From positions 186,001 through 250,000 of IMG/VR virus record IMGVR_UViG_3300021338_000003: a stretch of 64,000 nt of DNA; one strand, 5' to 3'. Source of the stretch: a virus. Below, piece by piece: positions 24,548-33,728 of the stretch. The notes beneath the pieces are model-generated. The model did not search any database, was not told the DNA's origin, and was given only the letters and a program-made list of their open reading frames with translations. The position numbers and the translations under genes are program-made. Each line of letters opens with the position of its first letter. The stretch's first letter is position 1.

Positions 24548-26689
24548 GTGCCGAATGACCTCCGCAAGATTCGCGCAAAGCAGCAGCAGATGGACGCTAT
24601 CACTGCTTCCATGGATGAGGGCAACACTGACGAGATGCCCACGAACGAAGATGGGAATGGTGCCGAAGCTGGTAGTGATACCGTTGACCTCGATTCTCTT
24701 GACCTCTCTGCCTACATGGACGAGTCCAATGTAACCGCCGCCCCTATTGTCACCGCCGCAGACGACTGCGATGAGGACGAGGACGAGGATGAGGATGATG
24801 AGGACGAGGATGATGAGGACGATGGCAAGGCTACCGCTGGTTTCCAGAAGGGTGACAGCAAGTCTGATGACTCCGATGACTCTGATGATTCCGACGACTC
24901 TGATGATTCCAACGACTCTGACGACTCTGATGATTCCGACGACTCTGATGAGAAGGGCAAGGCCGAGGCCATGACTTCCGAGGCCCGTTGGTTCGAGGAC
25001 CACGTTGCCGCTGCCCTGATCGACGCCGGCCTCAACGACCTCGAAATCGACACCCGAGAGGCAGCTGCCACTTCCCTGTCGAACCGTGCTCACATCGAGG
25101 GTTCTGCCTTCATCCAGGCCATGTCCGATGATGATTTCAGTCGGATGCAGAAGGATATGGTTCCCCTCTACCAAGAGACTCTTCGTATCACCAAGAAGAT
25201 CCGCGAGGCCCAGGCCGAGGCTATGAAGGTTCAGGAAAACCTTCGCGCCAACAAGAAGGTCGAGGCTGCTGCTGACATGGGCCGCGAAATTCGTGACGCT
25301 ATGTTCCAGGATATCGAAGACTCGAACCTCGACTATCATGCCCCCCAGTGGCTTCAGACCCTCGTGGCTGGCTTCTTGGGCAGCGATTCCAAGGAGACTC
25401 AGATGGATACCCCGACCGTTGAGGAGCGTGCGGCTGCTGCGGCGCCGGAGACAGCCCCCACGAAGCCCAAGAAGCCCAAGAAGCCCGCTGCTCACAAGCC
25501 TCGGACGGCCAGTGTGAAGCCTAGCCCTCGGAAGACCAGCCCCATTCAGGCTGCTTTCGAGGCCACGGCTACAGCTGTTGCTGAGATGGTCAAGATTGGC
25601 GATCTCCCCGGCGCTGCTCGCCTCGTCTGCTTTGAGGACTCTGAGGATGCCCGTCAGGCCGTTCAGGTCATGGCTGGTCTCGTGAAGTCTGGCCAGCATT
25701 CCCGGGCTGCCCATATGGTCAACGACCTTCGCACGGCTGTTCTTACGGCTCCCAAGCAGGAGGGTGGTGAGGCCCAAGGTGAGGTCACCGCTGGTGTTGA
25801 AGCTGCTCAACCGATGCATGCTGTCCTTCTGGCCCAGCCCAAGGACTTCGGTGAGGTCAGCGAGGATGAGGTGTCCGTCATCCTCCACGCCGAGGCTTCC
25901 GAGGATCCCTACTACACTGTCATCGTGCAGGGTATGCCGGTGGGTGAGATTCACCTTGCCGACCAGGGTGACCCCGATGAGTATCGTGCGACCTTCGCCG
26001 ATGTCAATGTCTACGGTCGTGGTATCCGTCACGCCGTAGCCAACTTCGGTGTCGAGGATGCCCTGAGCAACTTCGAGGCTCGCTATTTCGTCACCGCCTT
26101 CGATAGCCACGCCGAGATGGGTCGCATCAAGGATGAGGCTGCTGCTCTGGCTGCCGAGGCTATCAACGCCAAGGTTGCCGAGGCTACTGCGGAGATCGTG
26201 GACTTCATGATCCTCGCCCACGAGGGTATCCGTCGCAACGCCTACACCGTCGACGATCCACTGAAGTTCTCCCTGTACGAGACCCTCAAGAGCGCCGGTG
26301 TACGTGAGGCCAACATCCCCAATTTGGTAGAGCAGGCCATCAACATGCCCCTAGCCGTCGATGGCAGCAACGAGCGTACCGCTGCTATGTCGATGTACCT
26401 GGAGATCCTCGCTGAGAAGGCCAAGGAGTTCCAGAATATGGACCCGGCTGCTCTGGAGCACATCACCAAGACCATCATCAACGCCCCTGTCCGTAGCCGT
26501 TCGGCCTCGGTTGAGGCGGTGGCCATGCCCCAGACTCTCCGCGAGCGTCTTGCCAGCAACAACCAGCCGGTCATCAATGTGGGAGATCCGATCACCCCGG
26601 ACCCCCACCCCTCCACTTCGAATAGCACTGCCGAGGATCTTCGCCGTGCTCTCGATCTGAGTCACGGATATCGGAACCGTCGGTCCTGA
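24548..26689 (+). CDS. Acidic prohead scaffold / core protein
   Basis: 713 residues. GTG at 24548 is chosen because AAAGGAG lies 6 bp before it; the in-frame ATG at 24521 has none. An Asp/Glu tract (residues about 74-94) and a Ser-Asp-Asp repeat (about 106-135) make the N-terminal third extremely acidic; the middle is helical with Lys/Pro linkers, and the C-terminal half is an Ala/Glu-rich fold. Early residues include DAITAS, like the end of the tag. Large acidic, helical proteins between prohead protease and capsid genes are scaffolds degraded during maturation. Could alternatively remain as an internal head protein. Confidence 0.65.
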   Translation: MPNDLRKIRAKQQQMDAITASMDEGNTDEMPTNEDGNGAEAGSDTVDLDSLDLSAYMDESNVTAAPIVTAADDCDEDEDEDEDDEDEDDEDDGKATAGFQKGDSKSDDSDDSDDSDDSDDSNDSDDSDDSDDSDEKGKAEAMTSEARWFEDHVAAALIDAGLNDLEIDTREAAATSLSNRAHIEGSAFIQAMSDDDFSRMQKDMVPLYQETLRITKKIREAQAEAMKVQENLRANKKVEAAADMGREIRDAMFQDIEDSNLDYHAPQWLQTLVAGFLGSDSKETQMDTPTVEERAAAAAPETAPTKPKKPKKPAAHKPRTASVKPSPRKTSPIQAAFEATATAVAEMVKIGDLPGAARLVCFEDSEDARQAVQVMAGLVKSGQHSRAAHMVNDLRTAVLTAPKQEGGEAQGEVTAGVEAAQPMHAVLLAQPKDFGEVSEDEVSVILHAEASEDPYYTVIVQGMPVGEIHLADQGDPDEYRATFADVNVYGRGIRHAVANFGVEDALSNFEARYFVTAFDSHAEMGRIKDEAAALAAEAINAKVAEATAEIVDFMILAHEGIRRNAYTVDDPLKFSLYETLKSAGVREANIPNLVEQAINMPLAVDGSNERTAAMSMYLEILAEKAKEFQNMDPAALEHITKTIINAPVRSRSASVEAVAMPQTLRERLASNNQPVINVGDPITPDPHPSTSNSTAEDLRRALDLSHGYRNRRS
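24769..24951 (+). repeat. Low-complexity acidic repeat tract
   Basis: Two adjoining tracts: GAGGAYGA-type triplets coding Asp/Glu (24769-24830) and a 9-base unit coding Ser-Asp-Asp (24862-24951) with about ten imperfect copies. Synonymous T/C changes between copies show it is kept for the amino acids and not freshly expanded. Confidence 0.85.
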
Positions 26690-26695
26690 TGCTTC

Positions 26696-26714
26696 GGGGA
26701 TATTTGATATCCCC
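26696..26714. promoter_or_regulatory. Hairpin GGGGATAT-TTG-ATATCCCC containing the GATATCAAAT motif (copy 3)
   Basis: A perfect 8-bp inverted repeat with a 3-base loop, 7 bp after the scaffold stop. On the minus strand it contains GATATCAAAT (26702-26711). It may be a terminator without a uridine run, or an operator linked to the other copies. Confidence 0.45.
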
Positions 26715-26738
26715 ATCACCTCTTCAATCACCTCAATA

Positions 26739-26748
26739 GATATCAAAT
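26739..26748 (+). promoter_or_regulatory. GATATCAAAT motif, copy 4
   Basis: Exact GATATCAAAT, 39 bp upstream of the ATG at 26788 and 28 bp beyond copy 3. Confidence 0.35.
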
Positions 26749-26787
26749 AGGGTGGAAATCCCATCCGCCAAACAAGGGAAAATCACA

Positions 26788-27528
26788 ATGGCAATCGACC
26801 TCAAGAAGACCGACTCCGATCTCGATATCGAAGTCCCTCTGGGCCTCGGCCAGTCCTTCACCGAGGAAGGCCAGCTCGTCATTGGTACGCTGGCCTCCGG
26901 TGAGGAAGTGGCGAATGTTGGGACCGCAGCGGCCAGCCTGAAGCTTCTCGGCTTCGCCAAGCTGGACACCGTGTCCCCGGCTTCGACTCGGACCTTCAGC
27001 ACCACGGGTACCATCCCGAGTGCTGCAGCCTATACCATCAGCATCGGTCACACCCTCGTGACCAGCGACATCAATGCTGATGGTGATGTCCGGGTGCAGC
27101 GTGTTGATACGGGTGCCTACCTCACTCTCGCTTCTGGTGCTCCGGCGTCCGGTGAGTTTCAGCTTTCCGACGCAGCCAACGGTGTCCTGACCTTCAACTC
27201 GGCTCAGGCTGGGCTGCAGGTCCGCATCTGGGCCCGGGTGACCATGAGTGCCCGTGAGCGTGATGGTCTGTACCAGCAGCGCCACATCAACAGCAACGCT
27301 CAGGGAGACCTGGAGCGCGTTGGTGTGATCTCGGGTACCGGCGTCATCTACACCGACCAGTACGACATGTCCGTCACGGATTGGACGTCTGGCGATCTCC
27401 GCACCGGTGCGGGTGGCGTGATCACCGTTGGTGGTGGTGGCACTGTCCTGGACGGCTCGGTTTCCGTCATCCACGTTCCGAGCCTCGACGAGCCTATGCT
27501 CGGCCTGCGGTTCACCCTCGGCCGCTGA
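26788..27528 (+). CDS. Head-decoration or minor capsid-type protein
   Basis: 246 residues from ATG 26788 with AAGGGAAAATCAC upstream; an in-frame GTG at 26752 overlaps the regulatory region. Gly/Thr/Val-rich and strongly beta, with GC-ending codon bias like the major capsid gene, implying high expression. Lies between scaffold and capsid genes. No family motif recognised; decoration protein, vertex protein or tail tube are alternatives. Confidence 0.55.
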   Translation: MAIDLKKTDSDLDIEVPLGLGQSFTEEGQLVIGTLASGEEVANVGTAAASLKLLGFAKLDTVSPASTRTFSTTGTIPSAAAYTISIGHTLVTSDINADGDVRVQRVDTGAYLTLASGAPASGEFQLSDAANGVLTFNSAQAGLQVRIWARVTMSARERDGLYQQRHINSNAQGDLERVGVISGTGVIYTDQYDMSVTDWTSGDLRTGAGGVITVGGGGTVLDGSVSVIHVPSLDEPMLGLRFTLGR

Positions 27529-27541
27529 GGCTAGACCTTCG

Positions 27542-28054
27542 ATGCGCTACCTGAATGACATTCTAGCCAAGATAATCTTGGTTCGTGATTCCCTTCGGGA
27601 GAAGGGTCAGCAGAAGCATGCTGCTGACCTGGACGCTCACGCGGGCGCACTATACTTCCTCGGGGCTGGAGACAGCTCCGAAATTACCTCTCATGCACCT
27701 GATACCTCTGATTCCGAGCGGGTGGCTCGACTGTCTGGCCAAGAAAAGGCCAGACTGCGCCGCCTCAAAAAGAGAAGGGCCAACAAGCGTCCTGCGCGTA
27801 AGCGCTATGTCTGTTGCACCCCTCTCGAAAAGCGTCGTACCCGTCGTGGGACGGCGTGGGCTAGCGTCTGTCACTATGTAGTCACGAGTGGAAAGCGTCG
27901 TGGTCAAATGGCCGCTTCCTCTATCATGGTCTCCTACGGAAATCAAAAACCGAAGGCAATCATCGTCAAAGAGAGTGGTCGTGATCGTCGAATGAGCTTC
28001 TGTCGAAGTGGTCAACTAGAGCGGGCAAAAGCCAAGTTCGCAAAGAAAGCCTGA
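27542..28054 (+). CDS. Basic hypothetical protein of the head block
   Basis: 170 residues from ATG 27542; GAGG lies 11 bp upstream. Residues 80-110 are Arg/Lys-rich (KARLRRLKKRRANKR) followed by paired cysteines, suggesting nucleic-acid binding. Residues 1-60 are helical. Position between two structural genes suggests an internal or DNA-interacting head component. Not recognised. Confidence 0.55.
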   Translation: MRYLNDILAKIILVRDSLREKGQQKHAADLDAHAGALYFLGAGDSSEITSHAPDTSDSERVARLSGQEKARLRRLKKRRANKRPARKRYVCCTPLEKRRTRRGTAWASVCHYVVTSGKRRGQMAASSIMVSYGNQKPKAIIVKESGRDRRMSFCRSGQLERAKAKFAKKA

Positions 28055-28078
28055 CATCAGGAACAGAGGAAAATCAAA

Positions 28079-29260
28079 ATGGCAAACCCCTACGGAAAGT
28101 TTTCGGGTGCTACCACCCAGATGGTGCTTGCGGGCACTGATGCTCCGGTTGTGAGTGAAGCTCGCAACTTCGGTCGCACTGTCACTGGCTCCGTCCAGCA
28201 GTCCGGCTCCGGCCTTGCGCCCACCTCCCGTGGCCTAGCCCACGGTGGCGGTGAGCGTCTGTTCGGCGCCAATGGCGAGATCAATGCCTCCAGCAAGCGC
28301 GAGCTGATGGAGAAGATCGGCCTCCTGCTTGACCAAGCCCAGCATGGTGGCTTCGAGCGCCAGATGACCCCCGAGTACAGCCGTGTGGCCCAGGCCCGTG
28401 CTGTTGCTCTCGCCGAAGCCCAGGCCAACCCCGACGGTCCCGGCATGCGGATCATCGCCGAGGCGACCGGCAACGAGGTCTTCGAGACTCTCGGCCGTGA
28501 TGGTCTCGTGCGTCAGTTCCTCCTGATCAACGACCTCAATGGTAGTGACGACGTCAACCGCGTCAAGGTCCGGAAGAAGGACGTGTCCGCGGTCATCTCA
28601 ACCACGAACATCAACACCACCAAGCAGATGGTTCGCCAGATGTGGGTGTACCCGGGCGAGTACTACGTCAAGTCCTTCGTCTCCATTGAGGAGAAGGAGC
28701 TGTCGCAGAACGGTGCCGAGATGCTCGACGAGAAGTTCACGGACATGCTTGAGCAGCACATGGTCCAAGAGGACCGGCACATGAAGAGCCACTTCGATGA
28801 CCAGGTGGGTATCGTCAACCCCGGGCTGACCTTCAACAAGTTCACCCCGCTCATCTTCACCCAGGCTCGCGTGGCTGTCGAGGAGCAGGGCAACCCCTGT
28901 GTCCGCGCTGCCCTCTCCTGGGACCTCTGGGTCGACATTCTCGCTGAGCCGGAGTTCGCCAACTACTTTGACCCGGTCCACAAGCACGCTGCCATCCTCG
29001 ATGGCAAGCTCGGCGCCATCCAGAACGTCCAGCTCTACACCGACGGCTTCCGGTACGATACCCTGCAGGTGCTCGGCACCCGTGAGGTCTACTTCACCGG
29101 TCCGGCGGCTACGGTCGGTGTCCTGGGTCAGCGGAGCCCGATCCAGACGAAGGAGACGGATCGCTACAACCTCGGCCAGGCCGAGCGTGGATGGTTCTCC
29201 TTCCAGATCCAGTCCATGACCACGTTCCCCCGTGCCGTGAGCCGCGCTCGCGGTATCTGA
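28079..29260 (+). CDS. Major capsid protein
   Basis: 393 residues from ATG 28079 after AGAGGAAAATCAAA. Evidence is the position after protease and scaffold, the strongest GC-ending codon bias of the window, a fitting length, and an HK97-type layout: a helical N-arm, an E-loop-like region with VRKKDVSAVIS, a long helix ELSQNGAEMLDEKFTDMLEQ and a beta-rich C-terminal half. Residues 15-19 (MVLAG) could be a maturation cleavage site akin to the VxAS of the tags. A strong terminator follows directly. No sequence search was possible, so the family is inferred. Confidence 0.75.
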   Translation: MANPYGKFSGATTQMVLAGTDAPVVSEARNFGRTVTGSVQQSGSGLAPTSRGLAHGGGERLFGANGEINASSKRELMEKIGLLLDQAQHGGFERQMTPEYSRVAQARAVALAEAQANPDGPGMRIIAEATGNEVFETLGRDGLVRQFLLINDLNGSDDVNRVKVRKKDVSAVISTTNINTTKQMVRQMWVYPGEYYVKSFVSIEEKELSQNGAEMLDEKFTDMLEQHMVQEDRHMKSHFDDQVGIVNPGLTFNKFTPLIFTQARVAVEEQGNPCVRAALSWDLWVDILAEPEFANYFDPVHKHAAILDGKLGAIQNVQLYTDGFRYDTLQVLGTREVYFTGPAATVGVLGQRSPIQTKETDRYNLGQAERGWFSFQIQSMTTFPRAVSRARGI

Positions 29261-29265
29261 ATCGT

Positions 29266-29297
29266 GGGTGCCCCCCTATGGGGGCACCTTTTCTTTT
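29266..29297 (+). terminator. Strong Rho-independent terminator after the major capsid gene
   Basis: GGTGCCCC pairs with GGGGCACC across a short loop, followed by TTTTCTTTT, beginning 6 bp after the capsid stop. Confidence 0.9.
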
Positions 29298-29331
29298 CGG
29301 GCCGGGTTGTCCCTTTTGGCGGCCCGGCCCG
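29298..29331 (+). terminator. Second hairpin in tandem with the capsid terminator
   Basis: CGGGCCGGG (29298-29306) and CCCGGCCCG (29323-29331) form a perfect 9-bp stem enclosing 16 bases. With the first hairpin it gives a double stop or an RNA-end stabiliser for abundant capsid mRNA. Confidence 0.55.
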
Positions 29332-29353
29332 AATCGTATCAGGGGGTTAGGAA

Positions 29354-29743
29354 ATGGAAATCTCAGCCGAGTGCTACTATTACCCCCAGATGCATGCCGT
29401 CGAGTGTACGGTTCGTATATACGACGCCGATACATTGGTTCTACCCCAGGACGTCACTTCTCTTGCCGTCTCTCTTGTTCAGGGTCAAGACGTCCTGGGG
29501 TCTACTTCTGACCTCGACCGCTTCTATGCCAATGAGGATTTCGCCTTTCGAGTCATCTTTTCCCGCCCGACTGCGAACATCCAAACACTCACTATTTCGG
29601 TGACCGCAGAACTCTACAACGGTGATACCAGCACCGCTGAGTTCACCATAGCAGAGGCAGCTGCCTCTGGGTCTAACGATGACTTCGAGGTCAACCCCCT
29701 GCGCAACCAACCCGACAACCGCCCCACTAGGCAGGACACCTGA
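29354..29743 (+). CDS. Hypothetical virion-type protein
   Basis: 129 residues from ATG 29354 with GGTTAGGA upstream. Beta-rich core with an acidic, disordered C-terminal tail. First gene after the capsid terminators; stop overlaps the next start by one base. A head-completion or neck role is possible from position only. Confidence 0.55.
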   Translation: MEISAECYYYPQMHAVECTVRIYDADTLVLPQDVTSLAVSLVQGQDVLGSTSDLDRFYANEDFAFRVIFSRPTANIQTLTISVTAELYNGDTSTAEFTIAEAAASGSNDDFEVNPLRNQPDNRPTRQDT

Positions 29744-30738
29744 TGCCCCAGAACCCCACCGGACTGGCCTGGTTGGTGCAGAATGTCCTACCCCGGACGT
29801 TCCAAGGTATCCTCGGTAGATGGATGCTCAAGAAACTCTTCGATGCCCTCCGAGACCGGAAGGTACTACCCCGAAGCATCGACCAATGGCTCAAGAAGCC
29901 CGTCAAGGACCTGAACCAGGTGACGGCCGAATGGGACCCCCTAGAGGCACTTCGACTGGTGCCCGAACTTGGTCATGGCACCGTTGAAGCATCTTCTGGG
30001 GACCTGATTCAGGAATCGGTCCGGACCCTCATTCTCGCCACTGTTGGCAGCCCCAAACCAGGCAAATACCCCAAGGGTATCTCCACCAAGGGAAAGGAGG
30101 TCTGGGATGACATTGTCGAGGATTTTGAGAAGGAAATCAAGGACCTGGGTGAGGGTGACCAGGCCCGTGAATGGGCTGCTGCTATCCTTCTCTATCAGCG
30201 TCGGGCCAAAAAGGCCCGAATCCGCCCATTCGGGAAAGGAACCAAAAGACTCTCCCCACACTCCGGAGATGAGGGTCTGGTCAAGAGAAGAGTTCAGAAG
30301 AGGCTGTCCAATTCCTACAAACGAGGGTTTGCCAAACTCAATGCAGCTCTGGATGCCCTCCCGGGTCGCAAATCTGTACTCCGAGCCATGCAACCCTGGT
30401 CTGGCAAGAATGGGTACTGGTTTGCGGTCTGCTACCGTGTCTCGGTTAAGGACCTGGGCCGTGAGGAGAAGAAGGGGCTAGAAACCCTCCTCAAATCCAA
30501 CTTTCGATTTCGCGATGGAAACAACGGAAGTCTTGTTCACGATGATGCCCGAATGAAGCACATTGTACGCCTTCGCAAGTCCCGACGAGAGTGGCGTCTG
30601 TGCCTAGAGTTCTACATGACGAATCGTGAGGCTGAGTTGATGACCGGAGAGAAGCATAGGGATGATATCCTTGAGAAGCTCCGTAAGGTCACCAGGATCC
30701 TCAAAAAGGAACAAAGAATTCCGAGGAGTATGACATGA
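29743..30738 (+). CDS. Hypothetical basic protein
   Basis: 331 residues from ATG 29743 (TGATG overlap; GGCAGGACACC upstream). Helical N-terminal 100 residues, a basic middle with many Lys/Arg, and an alpha/beta C-terminal region. No motif recognised. Coupled to the genes on both sides, so probably a connector or tail-completion protein. Confidence 0.55.
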   Translation: MPQNPTGLAWLVQNVLPRTFQGILGRWMLKKLFDALRDRKVLPRSIDQWLKKPVKDLNQVTAEWDPLEALRLVPELGHGTVEASSGDLIQESVRTLILATVGSPKPGKYPKGISTKGKEVWDDIVEDFEKEIKDLGEGDQAREWAAAILLYQRRAKKARIRPFGKGTKRLSPHSGDEGLVKRRVQKRLSNSYKRGFAKLNAALDALPGRKSVLRAMQPWSGKNGYWFAVCYRVSVKDLGREEKKGLETLLKSNFRFRDGNNGSLVHDDARMKHIVRLRKSRREWRLCLEFYMTNREAELMTGEKHRDDILEKLRKVTRILKKEQRIPRSMT

Positions 30739-30962
30739 ACAACATCCGCCGTATGGTCTCCCGGAAGGTCATGGCATCTGCCGAGAGCGTATATCTGGAC
30801 CGGATTCGAAATTCCGGGTTCTTGGCCGACTTTGTCAAGGAGATGAAGGGCACTTCCCAAGAAGCCCGGAATTTCGAGGACCAGTTGAATTCCATGACCC
30901 TAGACACCCTCAAGGAAATGTTTCCCGAGAGCGAGCTTGCGGAATATGAGGGGGCACGATGA
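30735..30962 (+). CDS. Small protein with tag-like N-terminus
   Basis: 75 residues from ATG 30735 (ATGA overlap, CCGAGGAGT upstream). The first 15 residues, MNNIRRMVSRKVMAS, align in length and at Val12, Ala14 and Ser15 with the MSIKEVIAKYKVTAS tag although the helix part differs. The remainder is acidic and helical. May be a small packaged or processed protein. Confidence 0.55.
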   Translation: MNNIRRMVSRKVMASAESVYLDRIRNSGFLADFVKEMKGTSQEARNFEDQLNSMTLDTLKEMFPESELAEYEGAR

Positions 30963-31387
30963 GCACTGCCTATGGTGTGAACCAACGACACCCTGCCACT
31001 GTGGGCCCGGCTGCCACGGTCGATGTGGACATCGAAAACATCCAATCGATGTGGAACATCTCCGGGGCAGCTATTACGGTCATAAATACCCATCCGACGG
31101 TAGACCTCTCCTACACCATCGAGCGGACTCTAGACCTTGGTGCCGGTGTAGACCCTGCGAACGACGGTGTATTCGTGACTGATCTTGGGTCGGGCACTAT
31201 CTCCGCCGACAATGGCCAATTGGTCTTCGAACCAAAAATGACCCTCCAAGCTCTTTCTTCTACTCCACGCATTGTGCATAGGATCTCCCTGTCTCATGCA
31301 GACGGTGCCGAATCTGTGGTGGCCCAGTTCATCATTTCCGGCGTGGCATACGTCAATAACCAAACCGACTTTCTAGCCTTTGGGTGA
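30959..31387 (+). CDS. Virion-type beta-rich protein
   Basis: 142 residues from ATG 30959 (ATGA overlap). Composition (Thr, Val, Ile, Ser, Asn) and strand periodicity resemble decoration, fibre or tail-tube domains. No catalytic residues. Not recognised as a family. Confidence 0.55.
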   Translation: MSTAYGVNQRHPATVGPAATVDVDIENIQSMWNISGAAITVINTHPTVDLSYTIERTLDLGAGVDPANDGVFVTDLGSGTISADNGQLVFEPKMTLQALSSTPRIVHRISLSHADGAESVVAQFIISGVAYVNNQTDFLAFG

Positions 31388-31391
31388 TCCA

Positions 31392-33209
31392 ATGAGCAGC
31401 CATCTCGAATCGGCCATGCTGGCCTACTCCCGCCTCCACCGGTCCCTGTACAACGAGTGTCGACTGCCCTCCGAAAGACTCGCCCTTCAACGGTTTGACT
31501 CTCTGTACCGGAGGGCCATTGATCATGAGGATTCTCCTCATGTGAAGGCGGCTGCTGAGGAACTCGATGAGAGTCTTGCCGCCTGGGTTGAGAAGGCCGA
31601 AGATGAGATGTCCGTTCACGGAGCCCTACAGGACATCATCTCCTTCAATCGGACCGTTGCAGGCAGAAACAAGGCCCGAGGGTCGGAGGCGTCCAAGCGG
31701 GTCGCCATTGCGGCCGAAGCGGCCGGTGTCGAGGCCATGCCCCTAAGCCTCGATGATTTCTGCGAAGCAACCATGGAGGAAATTCTCGTCCATGGCCAAT
31801 TCGAATGCCCCCTGGGCGGTGACTACATCAAGCCCCGAGCCACTCTGGACGCTATTCGCCATATGGTGGACGTCCCCGATTGGTGGTTCCAGTCCCAAGT
31901 TCGGTCCTCCATGCTGACCCGTGGTATTGTGTCCTCTGTCACTGCTACTGATTGGATGAGGATGCGGACTACCATGGCCAAAAACATAGAGGTCAAGCTT
32001 CTCAAAGGCATTCTTCCAACATCCTGCGAAACATCGATCACTATTGGTCGGCCCGAGAATGTGTACCGCGGAGACCTGAGCACTTCGGTTCTCGTCAATG
32101 TCACAACGGCCAATGGAGAGTCCCAGGCCGACCTCATTCTTGAACCCAATTGTCCACCGGTCATTCGGTGGCGGTTCAGCTTCAATGAGTCCTCTTTCAA
32201 GCGTCTGATGGGTGTGTTCTGTTCATGGAAGACCCCCGAGATTGAGGACGAGTCGGAAATGATGCACACCCTAGCCAACGCAGTGAATGACGACCTTCTG
32301 GAATCCGCTGATAATCTCTCTGATGCGTTCCAATTCGGCACCGTCCACCCTAGCGCATTCATCGACGAGGAGGGGTGCTTCATCCTCCATATGAAGGTGT
32401 GCCGAACCCGGAATATCGAAGCACCCCTAGACCCTATTCGTCGTGCCGAGTTCCTCCTCGAACTCCACCAGGAAGATGAAGCTGCGTTTGGATCCAAAAA
32501 ATCCATGTCCGACGCTGCACAAAGTGTCGGAGATCAACTCGGATTCGATCTCCTCAAGGTATCCACGTACAACACCCAGTCCCGGACCGTGTACCAATTT
32601 TGTGCCGATTTCTGGTGGTGTTTCGCCGACGTTAAGAATCACCCCGAGAACCTCAATGCAGCCGTCTGCTTGGACATCCTTACCGAGACCATTCTCTCCC
32701 TAGGGGATGACAACATCACCGAGGACCACAACCTCAAGAATCCCACCGGTGAGAGCGTTCTGGATGAGCAAGACCAGGTGATGAAGCTCATCGACGACAT
32801 CACCTCGTTCATTCAGTCACCTGGCCTGGCTCCTCGAACTAAGACCAACTGGGGTCTTGTCCTAAACCACCTCAAGGAAGGCAAAAAGGTCAACCACAAG
32901 ACGCTGTTCGATACCCTTCCGAACCGTCTCGAAGTGGCCCGGAAGCAGTCCAATGGTCTTCCTCGGATTAATGCCGGGCGCCTATCCCAGCTCATCATGT
33001 CTTCTGGGTTGAAAAATCTTGGTGTGGACTCCGAAGACTTCGAGATGGTGGTTGAGCAGGACTGGAAGTGCGGGCGCCCGAGCACCCGTTTGGCGGCTAT
33101 CCTGGGATCCGACACATCAGATAGGGTGAACATCGACTACGCCGGTCCTGATGGAAAGGTGTGGGCTCGGGGCAATGGTTACAACATTGACGTGATCATC
33201 TCGGCCTGA
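31392..33209 (+). CDS. Hypothetical 605-residue protein
   Basis: ATG 31392, 4 bp behind the previous stop with a weak GGTGA site; the in-frame GTG at 31380 is an alternative. Helical N-terminal 130 residues with the Ala/Glu pattern of a coiled coil, then a mixed alpha/beta body containing scattered cysteines and a short beta module near residues 190-260. No motif recognised. Size and position among structural genes suggest a baseplate or head component. Confidence 0.55.
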   Translation: MSSHLESAMLAYSRLHRSLYNECRLPSERLALQRFDSLYRRAIDHEDSPHVKAAAEELDESLAAWVEKAEDEMSVHGALQDIISFNRTVAGRNKARGSEASKRVAIAAEAAGVEAMPLSLDDFCEATMEEILVHGQFECPLGGDYIKPRATLDAIRHMVDVPDWWFQSQVRSSMLTRGIVSSVTATDWMRMRTTMAKNIEVKLLKGILPTSCETSITIGRPENVYRGDLSTSVLVNVTTANGESQADLILEPNCPPVIRWRFSFNESSFKRLMGVFCSWKTPEIEDESEMMHTLANAVNDDLLESADNLSDAFQFGTVHPSAFIDEEGCFILHMKVCRTRNIEAPLDPIRRAEFLLELHQEDEAAFGSKKSMSDAAQSVGDQLGFDLLKVSTYNTQSRTVYQFCADFWWCFADVKNHPENLNAAVCLDILTETILSLGDDNITEDHNLKNPTGESVLDEQDQVMKLIDDITSFIQSPGLAPRTKTNWGLVLNHLKEGKKVNHKTLFDTLPNRLEVARKQSNGLPRINAGRLSQLIMSSGLKNLGVDSEDFEMVVEQDWKCGRPSTRLAAILGSDTSDRVNIDYAGPDGKVWARGNGYNIDVIISA

Positions 33210-33236
33210 TACACTCTTGGACTGGAGAAAAACAAA

Positions 33237-33677
33237 ATGGGCAAAATGAACGTGTCCAAAATCAGTGAAGTAACGGCAAAATACGAAGTCCTTGCAAGCC
33301 GTCAAGGAATGCATAATGACTTTTTGGAGCGCGCCTACAATATACTAGACGACGCAGGAATTGACAGATCGTCCGTCAAGACTGGAACTCACGGAAGAGA
33401 CTGGTATTGGGTGAGCTTCGAACTTCCGAAGGGGGACTTGTGGTACGAGTGGAGACCCGGTATCGTCTCTCCAGAGACCCAGTCCGGGGAGTCTATCACA
33501 CTTCGACGGAGGCACAGACATAGCAGGCACCCGTCATCCCCCTCTTCCTTTGGGGACGCCCTGGTGAATGTATACAACCCTGCAGAATCCTCCTTCGGGG
33601 ATGTCTGGCTCTCCGACCAAGATATCAGAAATGCCCATTCCGATATCTTGGACGTAATCGAAGGAAAGTACCTCTGA
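33237..33677 (+). CDS. Tagged protein (VSKISEVTAKYEVLAS)
   Basis: 146 residues from ATG 33237 after GGAGAAAAACAAA. Residues 6-21 are a variant of the shared tag, ending Leu-Ala-Ser. The mature part is alpha/beta with a Ser/Arg/His-rich loop near residue 95 (RRRHRHSRHPSSPSS) and a small acidic C-terminal helix. It is the last gene before the promoter at 33679. Function unknown. Confidence 0.65.
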   Translation: MGKMNVSKISEVTAKYEVLASRQGMHNDFLERAYNILDDAGIDRSSVKTGTHGRDWYWVSFELPKGDLWYEWRPGIVSPETQSGESITLRRRHRHSRHPSSPSSFGDALVNVYNPAESSFGDVWLSDQDIRNAHSDILDVIEGKYL

Positions 33678-33678
33678 C

Positions 33679-33707
33679 TTGCACTCCATCGGGTGCCATG
33701 TTAAAAT
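33679..33707 (+). promoter_or_regulatory. Promoter of the GTGCCATGT family
   Basis: TTGCAC (33679-33684), 17-bp spacer ending GTGCCATGT, TAAAAT (33702-33707), then a leader with AGGAGG before the ATG at 33729. Confidence 0.85.
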
Positions 33708-33728
33708 ACGTACATAGGAGGACATCCG

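Noticed and set aside
24533-26221. Long open frame on the minus strand opposite the scaffold gene (562 codons)
   Set aside because: It is the mirror of a strongly biased, repeat-rich coding strand; it has no ribosome site and its product is low-complexity Val/Ile/Gly. An antisense shadow.
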